Shown: positions 18,529 to 29,025, counted from the first letter of the stretch. The stretch: 64,000 nucleotides of DNA from Mesorhizobium sp. (GCA_004017275.1 SAKE01000003.1:124001-188000), one strand, 5' to 3'. Numbers and translations are program-made. Notes: generated by a model from the sequence alone, not told the origin.

Positions 18529-18659
18529 GTTTCTGCCTCGGGGAAAACCAGTTCGGGCTATAGCGGCGCCGCGCGCGCTGCGCAACATGCATCGTGCGAG
18601 GAACCAGGCCGTGGTGGTGGCCCGGCTCTTCGGCAATCCACCCACGGGCGGGATGCTGT

Positions 18660-19076
18660 CTACGGCAGGGCAACGCCCTCGCACAAATAGTAGCTGCCGC
18701 TGTTGCCGCTCGCCTCGCTTTCGTCGCCAGCCGGCCGGACCGACACGAGATCGACTTGCTTCGAATTCATTTGCGTCACCGAGAGGACATCGGGAAAGAC
18801 ATAACCCGGTTCCTGGCAGATGGCCGTCACCGCCCAGCTCGGCGAAGCCGTTGCCTTGCTGATTTGCAGAAACTCGCAATTGTATTCAACGCCTTGCAGG
18901 CCGGACGCCGAAAGCACGATGTTGCCGGCGTCGATCAGCGTTTGCAACGTGTCCTTCTTGGCCTGTTTGCAAAGCTCCTCGGACTGAAGGTAGACGCCTT
19001 CGATGAATTCATCCGCGGCCAGCGCGGGCGACGCCGCGACCAGTATGGACACGCAAAAAGATTGCCTCAAAGCCAT
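18660..19076 (-). CDS. Small secreted protein of unknown function
   Basis: 138 residues with a signal peptide ([20 protein letters not shown], cleavage after ALA predicted). The mature part contains four cysteines (ELCKQ, YNCEF, AICQEP, YLCEG), suggesting two periplasmic disulfides. I do not recognise the family. It ends LCEGVALP. It follows the UPF0173 gene on the same strand with only 24 bases between, so co-transcription is likely, though a functional link is not evident. Confidence 0.75.
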   Translation of the reverse strand: MALRQSFCVSILVAASPALAADEFIEGVYLQSEELCKQAKKDTLQTLIDAGNIVLSASGLQGVEYNCEFLQISKATASPSWAVTAICQEPGYVFPDVLSVTQMNSKQVDLVSVRPAGDESEASGNSGSYYLCEGVALP

Positions 19077-19100
19077 GGTTTCATTTCATTTTAGCCGGGC

Positions 19101-19808
19101 CTAGATCGTAATCGTCTCACCGATTTTCGGCAACGCCACCTTTACACCGGATCCTTCCAGGCCGGCCTCGAACTTGTCGGCGGTCGGATCGATCATCGGA
19201 AAGGTGCCGAAGTGACAGGGAACCACGGTGTCGAACTTGAAGAAGCGGCGACAGGCAAGTGCCGCCACCGCACCGCCCATGGTGAAGCGGTCGCCGATCG
19301 GCACGATGCCGATCTTCGGTTCATGCAACTCGTTGATCAGCGCCATGTCGGAGAAGATGTCGGTGTCGCCCATGTGATAGAGCGTTTTGTCTTCCGGGAA
19401 ATGCAGGACGAGGCCGCCCGGATTGCCGAGATAGGTGTTCTGGCCGCCATCGCCCGGGAATGAGGATGAATGCAGCGCCTGGACGAAAGTCGTGGTGAAG
19501 CCGCCGCAGTCGACGGTGCCGCCGATGTTGCCCGGGTTGATCTTCTTGTCGCTGGCGCCCTTGCCGACCAAGTACATACAGATTTCGAAATTGGCGACCA
19601 GCTGAGCACCGCTTTTGCCGAGCACTTCCAGCGCGCCGCTGATGTGGTCGCTGTGGCCATGCGTCAGCAGCACATGTGTGATCCCCTCGGCTGGTCCCTC
19701 CCAGCCGCCCGTCCAGGACGGATTGCCGATCAGATAAGGATCGATGAGGATCCTGGCGTCAGCCGTTTCGATGCGAAAGGCCGAGTGGCCGTACCAGGTC
19801 AGTTTCAT
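19101..19808 (-). CDS. UPF0173 metal-dependent hydrolase
   Basis: 235 residues from the ATG at 19808 ([11 protein letters not shown]). The metallo-beta-lactamase fold is shown by [11 protein letters not shown] (HxHxDH), then [25 protein letters not shown] and [10 protein letters not shown], which provides further metal ligands. The family (YtkL/UPF0173) is of unknown substrate. The very long upstream extension of the frame overlaps the divergent ruvX start and is rejected. Confidence 0.9.
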   Translation of the reverse strand: MKLTWYGHSAFRIETADARILIDPYLIGNPSWTGGWEGPAEGITHVLLTHGHSDHISGALEVLGKSGAQLVANFEICMYLVGKGASDKKINPGNIGGTVDCGGFTTTFVQALHSSSFPGDGGQNTYLGNPGGLVLHFPEDKTLYHMGDTDIFSDMALINELHEPKIGIVPIGDRFTMGGAVAALACRRFFKFDTVVPCHFGTFPMIDPTADKFEAGLEGSGVKVALPKIGETITI

Positions 19809-19877
19809 GAATGCATTCCTCGATTTTTGGCTTGCCAGAGGATAGAACGCCGACAGCCCGGAGATCAAAGGGTTACT

Positions 19878-20432
19878 GTGTCCGTCGTGCGTTTGAGCGA
19901 ACACATGGCGGTGAAAGGACGGCCGGTGGGCATTATCACGATAGAGGAATTGCCGGCGCGGCTGGCCGGCGGCAAGACGCTGGCCGGGCTTGACCTCGGC
20001 GACAAGACGATCGGCGTCGCGGTCTCGGACCAGAGGTTTTCCTTTGCCCATCCGCGTCCGGTCATCATGCGAAGGAAATTCTCGCTCGATGCCGCCGTGC
20101 TGCTCGCTTTGCTGCAAAAGGAGAATGCCGGCGCGGTGGTGATCGGGCTGCCGATCAATATGGACGGTTCGGAGGGGCCGCGTGCGCAGAAATCGCGCGC
20201 CTTCGTCCGCAACATGGCGCAGATAAGCGACCTGCCCTTCGTGCTCTGGGATGAAAGGCTATCAACGGTCGCGGCCGAAAGGACGCTGATCGAGATGGAT
20301 TTCTCGCGCCGCAAACGCGCCGGTAAGATCGATTCGGCGGCAGCCGCGTTTATTCTGCAGGGAGTTTTGGACCGGCTTCAGTCGCTCCATGCATCCGCTC
20401 GAACGGAACCGGACCCGCCCAGCGCCGTCTGA
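19878..20432 (+). CDS. ruvX: Putative pre-16S rRNA nuclease / Holliday junction resolvase-like RuvX (YqgF)
   Basis: 184 residues from a GTG at 19878, which has AAAGGG five bases upstream; an ATG at 19905 is the alternative. RNase H-like motifs are all present: [16 protein letters not shown] with the first Asp, [23 protein letters not shown] with the Glu and [12 protein letters not shown] with the last Asp. The family processes the 5' end of 16S rRNA in Escherichia coli and was first named for resolvase similarity. The 3' end overlaps the convergent small membrane gene by 83 bases. It is divergent from the UPF0173 gene. Confidence 0.92.
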   Translation: MSVVRLSEHMAVKGRPVGIITIEELPARLAGGKTLAGLDLGDKTIGVAVSDQRFSFAHPRPVIMRRKFSLDAAVLLALLQKENAGAVVIGLPINMDGSEGPRAQKSRAFVRNMAQISDLPFVLWDERLSTVAAERTLIEMDFSRRKRAGKIDSAAAAFILQGVLDRLQSLHASARTEPDPPSAV

Positions 20433-20691
20433 CCCAGCCTGTGATCTCGCGGCGACGGCGAAACGCCCACAGCGCCATCAGCAGAAACCCGTCGAAGACG
20501 CAGGCCTTTGCTACCATGCCGGGGATAGTCGCCGGATCGATACCGAGCATCTGGCCATAGAGCTCGAAGACGAAGTCGTGCAGCCGCCGGCTGAGCATGA
20601 CATAGCCGAAATTCATGTCGTTGAGGGACAGGTAGAACCAGCCCCAGAACAGCGCCATCGGAGCCGCCCACAATGCGAAGATGTAACGCAT
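20350..20691 (-). CDS. Small membrane protein, DUF6105-like
   Basis: 113 residues with two hydrophobic segments ([20 protein letters not shown] and [20 protein letters not shown]) separated by an Asp/Asn-bearing loop. This resembles a small Rhizobiales family I recall as DUF6105; the family name is tentative. The ATG at 20691 overlaps the stop of the upstream membrane-protein gene (TGATG). The last 83 bases are antisense to the end of ruvX. Confidence 0.7.
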   Translation of the reverse strand: MRYIFALWAAPMALFWGWFYLSLNDMNFGYVMLSRRLHDFVFELYGQMLGIDPATIPGMVAKACVFDGFLLMALWAFRRRREITGWVRRRWAGPVPFERMHGATEAGPKLPAE

Positions 20692-21248
20692 CAGCGGCCT
20701 CCCCCGGGATTAGAACCTGTACGGCCCGATATGAGGGAAAGCAGCGAATTGTGGGCCGCGGCCTTTGCCATGCCGTGCGCAACGGCGTGGACTTCGCCTT
20801 CGCCCGAAGCAGATGCCGCAATCGCGGACCGGCGCTCGGCGAGCATGGCGACATAGGACGCCAGAAGTGCGGCCAGTTGCACCGCGACAACCATGAACAG
20901 TCCGTTGATGCCTTGCGCTGCGCCACCGATGACGATCAGCGACAACACACCGGACGCGCAGATGAAGGCGATGCGGGCAACGCTGTCGGCGCCCGGGCTG
21001 GTCGCGTCGTTGACCAGGGCTTCGACGAAAGCCCAGAAAAACAGAACCGCAACGACAAGCAATGCGGTGGCAAGCGGCGCCACGACAACGACGTTGTCGA
21101 GGTCGACGAAGCGGGTGCCCTCGATTGTGGCACCCAGCACGCCGAGCGCCGCCGCCACACCACGGTTTCCATCGATGCAGATGAGCGCAAGCAGGGCGAA
21201 AACGATCGCCCAGTGCAATGCCAGAAAAGAGGTCAGTACCTGTCGCAT
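20691..21248 (-). CDS. Hypothetical multi-pass membrane protein
   Basis: 185 residues from the ATG at 21248. There are four predicted membrane helices: LALHWAIVFALLALICI, VVVAPLATALLVVAVLFFWA, IAFICASGVLSLIVIGG and LFMVVAVQLAALLASYVAML. They are followed by a short soluble tail rich in Ala and Ser. The family is not recognised. Its stop overlaps the start of the DUF6105-like gene, so the two are translationally coupled and may work together in the inner membrane. The 196-base spacer before it (21249-21444) holds nothing I can name. Confidence 0.7.
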   Translation of the reverse strand: MRQVLTSFLALHWAIVFALLALICIDGNRGVAAALGVLGATIEGTRFVDLDNVVVVAPLATALLVVAVLFFWAFVEALVNDATSPGADSVARIAFICASGVLSLIVIGGAAQGINGLFMVVAVQLAALLASYVAMLAERRSAIAASASGEGEVHAVAHGMAKAAAHNSLLSLISGRTGSNPGGGR

Positions 21249-21444
21249 CGGTGTTCCTGCTTCGCAAAGCAAGAGACGGCCAATCTGAACCATTCCCTGC
21301 TTGCGCCGGGACAGTGGGCCTTGCCGCCCGTCACCGCAACGGAAACCATTTGTTAAGGTTAATGGCGATTAGCCATGCGCCTTAGGATGCCCACTAACGT
21401 GTCAAAACTGTGGGTGGCGCCGGTTTTTGCGATGCCCGCGCCAT

Positions 21445-23073
21445 TCAATTCACCGGCGGATAGAGCGTGTCGATGATCATGCGCGCATCGTGGCGCGAAT
21501 CGAGCATGCCATAGGTGTTGCGCCATTGGCCGGCCAAACGCGTCTCGACGAACGCGTCGGCGATCCGCCCTGCCCCCAGCCTGCGCAACTCCGCCGCCGC
21601 GGCCGACAGCGCCAGCTGTTCAGTGAGCAGACGGGCCGAGCCCTCATCAGTTGCCGCGACCTGCATCGCCGCCTTCAGCACGCCGATCGTGCCGCGTCCG
21701 CCGGCGCCGAGATCGCGGTCGATGCCGGCCAGCACATCCTCGAATAGGCCGGGCGCACGGCCAAGCACGCGCAGCACGTCGAGCGCCATGACATTGCCCG
21801 AGCCTTCCCAGATCGCGTTGACCGGGGCCTCGCGATAGTAGCGGGCGAGCGGTGCCTCCTCGACATAGCCATTGCCGCCGAGACACTCCATCGCCTCGTA
21901 GAGCAGCGGCGGCGCGATCTTGCAGACCCAGTATTTGACGACCGGCGTCATGGCGCGGGCAAACGCTGCCTCGCCGCGGTCGCTTGCCGCCTCGTCGAAG
22001 GATCGTGCCAGCCGGAACGACAGCGCGGTGGCGGCGGCCACATCCAGCGCCATGTCGGCCAGCACGCGCTGCATCAGCGGCTGTTCGATCAAGGTTGAAC
22101 CGAACACCTGGCGATGGCGAGCGTGATGAACGGCCTCGGCCAGGCCAGCGCGCATGATCGCCGAGGATGCGATGGCACAATCGAGCCGGGTCAGGGTGAC
22201 CATGTCCATGATCGTTTTCACGCCGGCGCCCGGTTCGCCGACCATCTCGCCGATGGCGTTGACGAATTCCACTTCGGAGGACGCGTTGGATCGGTTGCCG
22301 AGTTTGTCCTTCAGCCGCTGGAAGCGGAAGCCGTTGCCCGAGCCGTCGCCAAGAACGCGCGGCACGAGAAAGCACGACAATCCCTCCGGCGCCTGCGCCA
22401 GCACCAGGAAGGCATCCGACATCGGCGCCGACATGAACCATTTGTGTCCGGTCAGGCGATAAAACCCGCTGCCAGCGCGTTCGGCCCTCGTCACATTGGC
22501 GCGCACATCGGTGCCGCCCTGTTTTTCGGTCATGCCCATGCCGAGCGTCAGCCCGGTCTTCTCCACCGGCGGCTTCTGGCTCTGGTCGTATTTGCGCGTC
22601 GTCACGCGCGGCGCCCATTCGCGAAACAGCTTTGGGCTGGCCATCAAGGCGGCGAGCGAAGCGTTGGTCATGGTGATCGGGCACAGATGCCCGGTCTCGA
22701 GCTCTGCGGTGAGGTAAAACCGGGCGGCACGGACCTGATGGCGGCGGCCGATCTCGGCATCGCCGTTTTCCCACACAGAGGAATGCAGCCCGTTGGCCAC
22801 CGAACGGCGCATCAAGGCGTGATAGGCAGGATGGAACTCGATCACATCGATGCGCCGTCCCTGGCGATCATGCGTCCTGAGCTTCGGTGTCTCGACATTG
22901 GCGAGGCGCGCCAGTTCCTGCGCCTCCTGCGTCAGCACGAAACGGCCGAGCCCATCGAGTTCCCGGCGTACCGGGTCGGAAAAACGCTCCGCGAGCTGGA
23001 TCAGCAACGGATCGCCCCGCCAGGCGTTGCCGCCCGTCAGCGGCGGCGGCTGGTTCGTCACGTCGTCGGTCAC
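21445..23073 (-). CDS. aidB: AidB-type acyl-CoA dehydrogenase family protein
   Basis: 542 residues from a GTG at 23073 with GAAGGA upstream; Escherichia coli AidB has 541. It begins with the AidB-like TNQPPPLTGGNAWRGD. Flavin-binding acyl-CoA dehydrogenase signatures follow: MGMTEKQGGTDVRAN, GHKWFMSAPMSDAFLVLA, RLKDKLGNRSNASSEVEF and YEAMECLGGNGYVEE. AidB is an FAD protein that binds DNA and is induced in the adaptive response to alkylation. No ada or alkB lies nearby, so adaptive regulation cannot be judged. The gene is monocistronic and divergent from pyrB, with a 159-base shared upstream region. Confidence 0.9.
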   Translation of the reverse strand: MTDDVTNQPPPLTGGNAWRGDPLLIQLAERFSDPVRRELDGLGRFVLTQEAQELARLANVETPKLRTHDRQGRRIDVIEFHPAYHALMRRSVANGLHSSVWENGDAEIGRRHQVRAARFYLTAELETGHLCPITMTNASLAALMASPKLFREWAPRVTTRKYDQSQKPPVEKTGLTLGMGMTEKQGGTDVRANVTRAERAGSGFYRLTGHKWFMSAPMSDAFLVLAQAPEGLSCFLVPRVLGDGSGNGFRFQRLKDKLGNRSNASSEVEFVNAIGEMVGEPGAGVKTIMDMVTLTRLDCAIASSAIMRAGLAEAVHHARHRQVFGSTLIEQPLMQRVLADMALDVAAATALSFRLARSFDEAASDRGEAAFARAMTPVVKYWVCKIAPPLLYEAMECLGGNGYVEEAPLARYYREAPVNAIWEGSGNVMALDVLRVLGRAPGLFEDVLAGIDRDLGAGGRGTIGVLKAAMQVAATDEGSARLLTEQLALSAAAAELRRLGAGRIADAFVETRLAGQWRNTYGMLDSRHDARMIIDTLYPPVN

Positions 23074-23232
23074 GCCCAATCCTTCTATCGGTAGAAAGCC
23101 ACGAATCCGAGGCTGTCGGCTAGATATAGCCAAGCCATGCGGCGCGCGCGACGAAAATACCGGGGAGAACGGCTGCAATGCAAAGCAGACGCTTGCGGCC
23201 GCAAAAACTCCACCCTATAGCAGCGCCTTGAG

Positions 23233-24192
23233 ATGACCGACGCCTCGTCCCCCTATCCTCACCGCCATCTTCTGGGCATCCGCGATCTTTCCCCCGCCGA
23301 CATCGAGCTTTTGCTCGACCGGGCGGACCGAGCGGTCGCGATCTCGCGGCAGTCCGAGAAAAAAACCTCGACGCTGCGCGGCCGCACCCAGATCAACCTC
23401 TTCTATGAGGCCTCGACGCGCACGCAGTCGTCGTTCGAGCTTGCCGGAAAGCGGCTGGGCGCCGATGTCATGAACATGTCGGTGGCGAGCTCCTCGGTGA
23501 AGAAGGGCGAGACGCTCATCGACACGGCGATGACGCTGAACGCGATGCGTCCCGACATATTGATCATCCGCCACCAGTCGGCCGGTGCGGCGGCATTGCT
23601 GGCGCAGAAGGTCGGCTGCTCCGTCGTCAATGCCGGCGACGGCGCGCATGAGCACCCGACACAGGCGCTGCTCGACGCGCTGACCATCCGCCGCGCCAAG
23701 GGGTCCCTGTCGAAGCTGATCGTGGCCATCTGCGGCGACATCCTGCATTCGCGCGTGGCGCGCTCGAACATCATGCTGCTCAACGCGCTTGGCGCACAGG
23801 TGCGCGTCGTCGCGCCGTCGACGCTGCTGCCCACCGGCATCGAGAAAATGGGCGTCATCGTCACCCGCTCGATGGCCGAGGGCCTCAAGAATGCCGACGT
23901 GGTCATGATGCTGCGCCTGCAGCGCGAGCGCATGGAAGGCGCCTTCGTGCCTTCGGTACGCGAATATTTCCGCTATTTCGGCCTCGATGCCGAGAAACTG
24001 AAGGCGGCCAAGGACGACGCGCTGGTGATGCACCCCGGGCCGATGAACCGCGGCGTCGAGATCGCCTCGGAAATCGCCGACGGTCCGCAAAGTGTCATCC
24101 AGGAACAGGTTGAGATGGGCGTTGCCGTGCGTATGGCCGTCATGGAAGCGCTGCTTGACCCGCGCCGCAATCATGAGGGCCGCGGCGCATGA
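23233..24192 (+). CDS. pyrB: Aspartate carbamoyltransferase catalytic subunit
   Basis: 319 residues. Carbamoyl-phosphate binding loop [20 protein letters not shown], then HPTQALLD and [10 protein letters not shown] are the expected PyrB motifs. The enzyme commits carbamoyl phosphate and aspartate to pyrimidine synthesis. The stop overlaps the ATG of the dihydroorotase-like gene by four bases (ATGA). No pyrI regulatory subunit is present, which fits the class of ATCase that associates with a dihydroorotase-like partner. The ribosome site is weak. Confidence 0.97.
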   Translation: MTDASSPYPHRHLLGIRDLSPADIELLLDRADRAVAISRQSEKKTSTLRGRTQINLFYEASTRTQSSFELAGKRLGADVMNMSVASSSVKKGETLIDTAMTLNAMRPDILIIRHQSAGAAALLAQKVGCSVVNAGDGAHEHPTQALLDALTIRRAKGSLSKLIVAICGDILHSRVARSNIMLLNALGAQVRVVAPSTLLPTGIEKMGVIVTRSMAEGLKNADVVMMLRLQRERMEGAFVPSVREYFRYFGLDAEKLKAAKDDALVMHPGPMNRGVEIASEIADGPQSVIQEQVEMGVAVRMAVMEALLDPRRNHEGRGA

Positions 24193-25475
24193 GTACGACG
24201 GTTTTTGAGCGCGCCCGTATCGTCGATCCCTCACGCGGTGTCGACGAAGTCGGCACCGTCATCGTCGAGGGCCGCAAGATCGTTGCCGCCGGCAAGGCGG
24301 CGCATAACCAGGGGGTGCCCGAGGGCGCCACCGTCATCGACTGCACCGGCAAGGCGATCGTTCCAGGCCTGATCGATGGCCGCGTCTTCATCGGCGAACC
24401 GGGCGGCGAGCATCGCGAAACCATTGCGTCGGCGAGTGTCGCGGCGGCAGTCGGCGGCGTCACCTCGATCGTCATGATGCCCGATACCGATCCGGTGATC
24501 GACAATGTCGCGCTGGTCGAGTTCGTGCTGCGCACCGCCAAGGATACGGCGATCGTCAACGTCTTTCCGGCGGCGGCAATCACCAAGGGCCTCGACGGGC
24601 GCGAGATGACCGAGTTCGGCCTGCTGCGCGAAGCCGGCGCCGTCGCCTTCACCGATGGTCGCCACACCATATCGAGCGCTCTGATGATGCGCCGCGCGCT
24701 GACCTATGCGCGCGACTTCGGCGCCACCATCGTGCATGAAACGCAGGATGCCGACCTCGGTTCGTCCGGCGTGATGAACGAGGGCCTCTATGCCAGCTGG
24801 CTCGGCCTTTCCGGCATTCCGCGCGAAGCCGAATCCATCCCGCTGGAACGCGACCTTGCGCTGGCACGGCTGACGCGTGGTTCGTATCACGCGGCAAAGA
24901 TCTCGACGGCGATGGCGGCGAATGCCGTGACGCGTGCCAAAGCCGATGGCGCGACGGTGACGTCAGGCGTTGCGATCCACAATCTGTCGCTCAATGAAAA
25001 CGATGTCGGCGAATACCGCACCTTCTTCCGCCTGACGCCGCCATTACGTGCCGAGGAGGACCGGCTGACGATGATCGAGGCGGTCAGGGACGGTACGATC
25101 GACATCATCGTCTCATCGCACGATCCGCAGGACGTCGACACCAAGCGCCTGCCCTTCGCCGATGCGGCAGCCGGCGCTATCGGGTTAGAGACGCTTCTCG
25201 GCGCCGCATTGCGGCTCTACCACAATGGCGATGTGCCGTTGCTGAGGTTGATCGAGACCTTGTCCACCGCTCCAGCAAGACTGTTCGGACTGCCCGGCGG
25301 CACGCTGAAGCCGGGTGCTGTCGCCGATCTTGCATTGGTCGACCTCGACGAACCCTGGATCGTCAGCGAAAGCGGCATTCGTTCGCGCTCGAAAAACACC
25401 TGTTTCGAAGGCGCCCGGCTACAAGGCAAGGTCTTGCAAACGCTGGTGGCGGGCCGCACAGTGTTCTCCGTCTGA
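24189..25475 (+). CDS. Dihydroorotase-like protein lacking catalytic residues (PyrX/PyrC' type)
   Basis: 428 residues with overall type I dihydroorotase form ([10 protein letters not shown] near 55-63, NPPLR-like [11 protein letters not shown]-terminal [13 protein letters not shown]). The active site is gone: the metal-binding HxH is Arg65-Val-Phe67, the substrate Arg is Gly69 (GEPG for REPG), a later ligand His is Lys237 (HAAKIST) and the catalytic Asp is Ser310 (VSSHDP for ATDHAP). Database labels would read pyrC, but it should be catalytically inactive. Such proteins (PyrX/PyrC' of Pseudomonas) are structural partners of ATCase. The four-base overlap with pyrB fits that role. A functional PyrC must be encoded elsewhere. 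Confidence 0.9.
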   Translation: MSTTVFERARIVDPSRGVDEVGTVIVEGRKIVAAGKAAHNQGVPEGATVIDCTGKAIVPGLIDGRVFIGEPGGEHRETIASASVAAAVGGVTSIVMMPDTDPVIDNVALVEFVLRTAKDTAIVNVFPAAAITKGLDGREMTEFGLLREAGAVAFTDGRHTISSALMMRRALTYARDFGATIVHETQDADLGSSGVMNEGLYASWLGLSGIPREAESIPLERDLALARLTRGSYHAAKISTAMAANAVTRAKADGATVTSGVAIHNLSLNENDVGEYRTFFRLTPPLRAEEDRLTMIEAVRDGTIDIIVSSHDPQDVDTKRLPFADAAAGAIGLETLLGAALRLYHNGDVPLLRLIETLSTAPARLFGLPGGTLKPGAVADLALVDLDEPWIVSESGIRSRSKNTCFEGARLQGKVLQTLVAGRTVFSV

Positions 25476-25533
25476 GCCGGCCACCGCGCACCGCGCCTGA
25501 TCCGGCCAAACTGGGGGGAATGCGGGGGAAACA

Positions 25534-26121
25534 ATGACTTACAGCCTCATCCCAGCGCTTGTGTTCGGCTATTTACTGGGCTCGATTCCCTTCGGGCTTC
25601 TGCTCACCCGCGCGGCCGGCCTTGGCGATGTGCGCAAGATCGGCTCCGGCAACATCGGCGCCACCAATGTTCTGCGCACCGGCAATAAGGGCCTCGCCGC
25701 CGCGACGCTGCTGCTCGATGCGCTGAAGGGCACAGCCGCCGTGCTGATAGCAGGCCACTTTGCGCCTGAATTGGCGATCTGGGCCGGTCTCGGGGCCTTT
25801 CTCGGCCATCTCTTCCCGGTGTGGCTGGGCTTCAAGGGCGGCAAGGGCGTCGCGACCTATCTCGGTGTGCTGATCGGCCTTGCCTGGCAGGTGGCGCTGA
25901 TCTTCGCCGTCGTCTGGCTGGTGATGGCATTCCTCTTCCGTTATTCCTCGCTTGCGGCGCTGACAGCAGCCGTTGTCGCGCCTATCGCGCTCTATGTTCT
26001 GAGCACGCCGCAGAATGCTGCCCTGTTCGTTGTGATGAGCATCATCGTCTTCATCAAGCACCGGGAAAACATTGCGCGCCTGCGTGCCGGCACCGAGGGC
26101 AAGATAGGAGCCAAGGGATGA
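25534..26121 (+). CDS. plsY: Acyl-phosphate:glycerol-3-phosphate acyltransferase PlsY
   Basis: 195 residues, five or six membrane helices. The three PlsY motifs are visible: [28 protein letters not shown] and [21 protein letters not shown]. The enzyme makes lysophosphatidic acid from acyl phosphate, the first step of phospholipid synthesis, in the inner membrane. The stop overlaps the dprA start (ATGA, 26118-26121). It follows the pyrB/pyrX pair on the same strand by 58 bases. Confidence 0.96.
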   Translation: MTYSLIPALVFGYLLGSIPFGLLLTRAAGLGDVRKIGSGNIGATNVLRTGNKGLAAATLLLDALKGTAAVLIAGHFAPELAIWAGLGAFLGHLFPVWLGFKGGKGVATYLGVLIGLAWQVALIFAVVWLVMAFLFRYSSLAALTAAVVAPIALYVLSTPQNAALFVVMSIIVFIKHRENIARLRAGTEGKIGAKG

Positions 26122-27257
26122 GCGAGCCGACCGCCGGGCCGCGCCTCAGCGACCGGCAGCGGCTGAGCTGGCTACGACTGATCCGCACCCAGAATGTCGG
26201 CCCTGCCTCCTTTCGCGACCTGATCAATCGCTTCGGTTCGGCCGAGGTGGCCCTGGAAATGCTGCCGGAACTGATGATTTCGGGCGGCGCCAATCGCATT
26301 GCCCGCATCCCTTCCATTGCCGAAGCCGAGGCCGAACTGGAAACAGCCAGAAAGGCCGGCGCCCGCTTTGTCGGCATCGGTGAAACAGACTATCCGCCGC
26401 TCTTGCGCAGCATGGACCATCCGCCGCCGCTGCTGGCGGTCAAGGGCAATGCCGCTGTCTTCCGGCTGTCGGGGGTCGCCATCGTCGGCGCGCGCAACGC
26501 GTCGCTGGCCGGTATCAAGATGGCGCGCATGCTGGCGGCCGATCTTGGCCGCGACGGCTACGCAATCGTCTCCGGCCTGGCCCGCGGCATCGACACGGCA
26601 GCGCACCAGGGCAGTCTTGCGACCGGCACGATCGGCGTGCTGGCCGGAGGTCTCGACCTGCCCTACCCGCCTGAAAATGCCGGTCTGTGCGACGAGATTG
26701 CCGAGCGCGGCGCCATCATTTCGGAAATGCCCTTCGGCTGGCAGCCGCGCGCCCAGGATTTCCCGCGCCGCAACCGCCTTGTCGCCGGCGCTGCCCTTGG
26801 GCTGGTGGTGGTCGAGGCAGCGCAACGCTCGGGATCACTGATCAGCGCCAGGCTTGCCGGCGAAATGGGCCGGCTGGTCTTCGCCGTGCCGGGCTCGCCG
26901 CTCGATCCACGCGCCGCAGGCTGCAACGGCCTGCTCAAGGATGGCGCCACCCTGGTCACCGAGGCATCAGACATTGCCAGGGCGATCGCCCCGCTGACCG
27001 GCATGCGAGCGCCCGATGTGCCGCCGTTCGACGAGCCGCCCGACTTCTCGGCCACACCACCGCCTGGCGAAAGCGACCGCGCCCGCGTCATCGAGGCGCT
27101 CGGACCGACGCCGGTGCCGGTCGACGAAATCATTCGCCACACCCGCCTGCACCCGGCCCAGGTCTTCATGGTGCTGTTGGAACTCGACCTCGCCGGTCGG
27201 CTCGAGCGTCATGCCGGCGGCAATGTTTCGCTGGTTTTCGGGGATTCTTCCGTCTGA
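26118..27257 (+). CDS. dprA: DNA-processing protein DprA
   Basis: 379 residues from the ATG at 26118. The Rossmann-like DprA core shows [73 protein letters not shown] and [19 protein letters not shown]-terminal winged-helix domain ([20 protein letters not shown]) follows. DprA protects incoming single-stranded DNA and loads RecA in transformation. It overlaps plsY by four bases. The presence of dprA alone does not show natural competence. Confidence 0.95.
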   Translation: MSEPTAGPRLSDRQRLSWLRLIRTQNVGPASFRDLINRFGSAEVALEMLPELMISGGANRIARIPSIAEAEAELETARKAGARFVGIGETDYPPLLRSMDHPPPLLAVKGNAAVFRLSGVAIVGARNASLAGIKMARMLAADLGRDGYAIVSGLARGIDTAAHQGSLATGTIGVLAGGLDLPYPPENAGLCDEIAERGAIISEMPFGWQPRAQDFPRRNRLVAGAALGLVVVEAAQRSGSLISARLAGEMGRLVFAVPGSPLDPRAAGCNGLLKDGATLVTEASDIARAIAPLTGMRAPDVPPFDEPPDFSATPPPGESDRARVIEALGPTPVPVDEIIRHTRLHPAQVFMVLLELDLAGRLERHAGGNVSLVFGDSSV

Positions 27258-27353
27258 CCGACACCTCCGGTGTGACGCTGTTCGCTTCCCGGCAAGAAGA
27301 TTCGCCATGCAGGCCAGAAAATTCGCACCAACCCGATTTACAACTGACATGTT

Positions 27354-27367
27354 AGTGAGATATCACT
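27354..27367. promoter_or_regulatory. Palindrome upstream of the DapA-family gene, possible GntR operator
   Basis: AGTGA-gata-TCACT is a 5-bp inverted repeat 29 bases before the GTG of the aldolase gene. It lies in an AT-richer spacer that probably carries the promoter. The second gene of the locus encodes an FCD-type GntR repressor, and autoregulation through a short palindrome is common in that family. Assignment is inference from position and symmetry only. Confidence 0.35.
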
Positions 27368-27395
27368 GCCTTCGAACTTCTTTCGGAGACTTCCG

Positions 27396-28280
27396 GTGAC
27401 ATCACGCTTTGGCCTTTCAGCCGCCCTTGCCACGCCTTTTGATGCCTCCGGGCAGATCGCCACCGCCCTCATGGTCGCCCAGGCCAGGCGTTGCCTGGCG
27501 GAGGGATGCACCAGTGTTACGCTTTTCGGCACCACCGGCGAAGGCGCTTCGGTGGGCACCGGGGAGCGGCGGTCGGTGACCGAAGCCATGCTGGCTGCCG
27601 GTATTTTGCCGCATCAGCTTGTTGCCGGCGTGCTGGTCGATGCGGCCGAAGACGCCGCCGAGCAAGCCCGGCATGCGTTACAGCGCGGCGCCCGCAACAT
27701 TCTGCTGGCGCCGCCGAGCTACTTCAAGAATGTTGGCGAGGATGGCCTTTTCGGCTGGTTTTCCGCCGTCTTTGCCGCGCTTGGCCCCCTCGCCCGTGGC
27801 GTTCTGCTCTACAACATCCCGTCGGTCACCATGGTGCAGCTCTCACTTGACCTGATCGGCCGGTTGCGGACCGCTTTTCCGGACGCGGTCGCGGGGGTCA
27901 AGGATTCCGGCGGGGACTGGGACTATAGCGAGGCGCTGCTTAGCGCCCATGGCGATCTGGTGATCCTGATCGGTGACGAGCGGCATCTGGCACGGGCGGT
28001 GAGAATTGGGGCACAAGGCGCCATCTCCGGCATGGCCAATTTCGTTACCGGCGAAGTCCGCGCCATGGCCGAGGATGGACGTGATGATACCCGCGTCGAG
28101 CGTTTCGTGCTCGAATTGCTCAAATATCCGGTCACGCCGGCGGTGAAGGTCATGGTGGCGCGCAAGATCGGCGACGACCGCTGGCTGGCGGTCCGACCGC
28201 CGCTGGAGCCGATCGCTTCGCACGGGCGCCAAGAGCTTGCCGAAGCCTATGACAGGCTGTTTGCCAGGGAATCAGCCTGA
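27396..28280 (+). CDS. Dihydrodipicolinate synthase/N-acetylneuraminate lyase family protein
   Basis: 294 residues, GTG start. The TIM-barrel class I aldolase features are complete: LFGTTGEG at 43-50, Tyr139 in LLYNIPSV and Schiff-base Lys169 in GVKDSGG. It heads a cluster with a GntR regulator and a sugar-type ABC importer, with no lysine genes nearby. Catabolic cleavage or dehydration of an imported keto-acid sugar derivative is therefore more likely than lysine biosynthesis. The actual substrate cannot be read from the sequence. Confidence 0.85.
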   Translation: MTSRFGLSAALATPFDASGQIATALMVAQARRCLAEGCTSVTLFGTTGEGASVGTGERRSVTEAMLAAGILPHQLVAGVLVDAAEDAAEQARHALQRGARNILLAPPSYFKNVGEDGLFGWFSAVFAALGPLARGVLLYNIPSVTMVQLSLDLIGRLRTAFPDAVAGVKDSGGDWDYSEALLSAHGDLVILIGDERHLARAVRIGAQGAISGMANFVTGEVRAMAEDGRDDTRVERFVLELLKYPVTPAVKVMVARKIGDDRWLAVRPPLEPIASHGRQELAEAYDRLFARESA

Positions 28281-28303
28281 CCGGCAAAGGGATACGCGCT
28301 GAA

Positions 28304-28963
28304 ATGGAAGACGGCAGCGAACCGACCACCCTTAGGGAAAAAGCCTATGCCAGCTTCACGCGGCATTTGCTGGCCCGCGATCTGCTGCCGGGCCAGTTCG
28401 TGTCGCAGCGCGAGCTGGTTGCCTTCACCGGACTGCCGCTCGGCGCCATTCGCGAAATCGTGCCGCGTCTCGAGGCCGAAGGGCTTCTGACGACGATCCC
28501 GCAGCGCGGCATGCAGATCGCCCATATCGACATCAGCCTGATCCGCGAGGCTTTTCAGTTCCGACTGTTCATGGAACGCGAAGCGGTAGCGCTGTTCACC
28601 GCCAGCGCTTCCGATGACGAACTTGCCCGCCTTCGGCGCGAACATGAGGAGATGCTGGCTCAAGCCCTTTCGCAGGCGCCGACGCCTGAAATGGAAGCCA
28701 GGGCGCAGAGCATCGACTGGGCGATGCACGACACTTTCATCGATGCGCTAGGCAACGAGATCATCGCCAAGGCCTATCTGGTCAATTCAGTGAAGATCCG
28801 GCTGATCCATCAGGAGCGCTTCCGCATCGACGGGCGCGTCGTGCCGGTCATGCGTGAGCATCTTGCGGTCATCGAAGCCATGGAGAGCCGCGACTCGCAA
28901 AAGGCGGTCGAGGCGATCAGCCTGCACATCGACAAGGCGCGCCGGCTGGCGCTGCAAATCTGA
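28304..28963 (+). CDS. GntR family transcriptional regulator (FCD subfamily)
   Basis: 219 residues. An N-terminal winged helix-turn-helix (SQRELVAFTGLPLGAIREIVPRLEAEGLL, about 43-70) is followed by an all-helical FCD ligand domain. The FCD His/Asp residues are in IDWAMHDTFID, VKIRLIHQERFR and EHLAVIEAMESRD. FCD regulators respond to small organic acids, often metal-assisted. Its place between the aldolase and the transporter genes suggests that it represses this locus until the substrate is present. Confidence 0.9.
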   Translation: MEDGSEPTTLREKAYASFTRHLLARDLLPGQFVSQRELVAFTGLPLGAIREIVPRLEAEGLLTTIPQRGMQIAHIDISLIREAFQFRLFMEREAVALFTASASDDELARLRREHEEMLAQALSQAPTPEMEARAQSIDWAMHDTFIDALGNEIIAKAYLVNSVKIRLIHQERFRIDGRVVPVMREHLAVIEAMESRDSQKAVEAISLHIDKARRLALQI

Positions 28964-29025
28964 GGAAGCATGAGCCGTGTCGCGGTCGCGACGCATTCGA
29001 CAACGACAGCAACCGGGAGGAAGAA

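Noticed and set aside
24189..25475. Active dihydroorotase pyrC
   Set aside because: Metal-binding and catalytic residues are replaced.
27396..28280. dapA for lysine biosynthesis
   Set aside because: Neighbours are a GntR regulator and a sugar-type importer; the family covers many aldolases and lyases.
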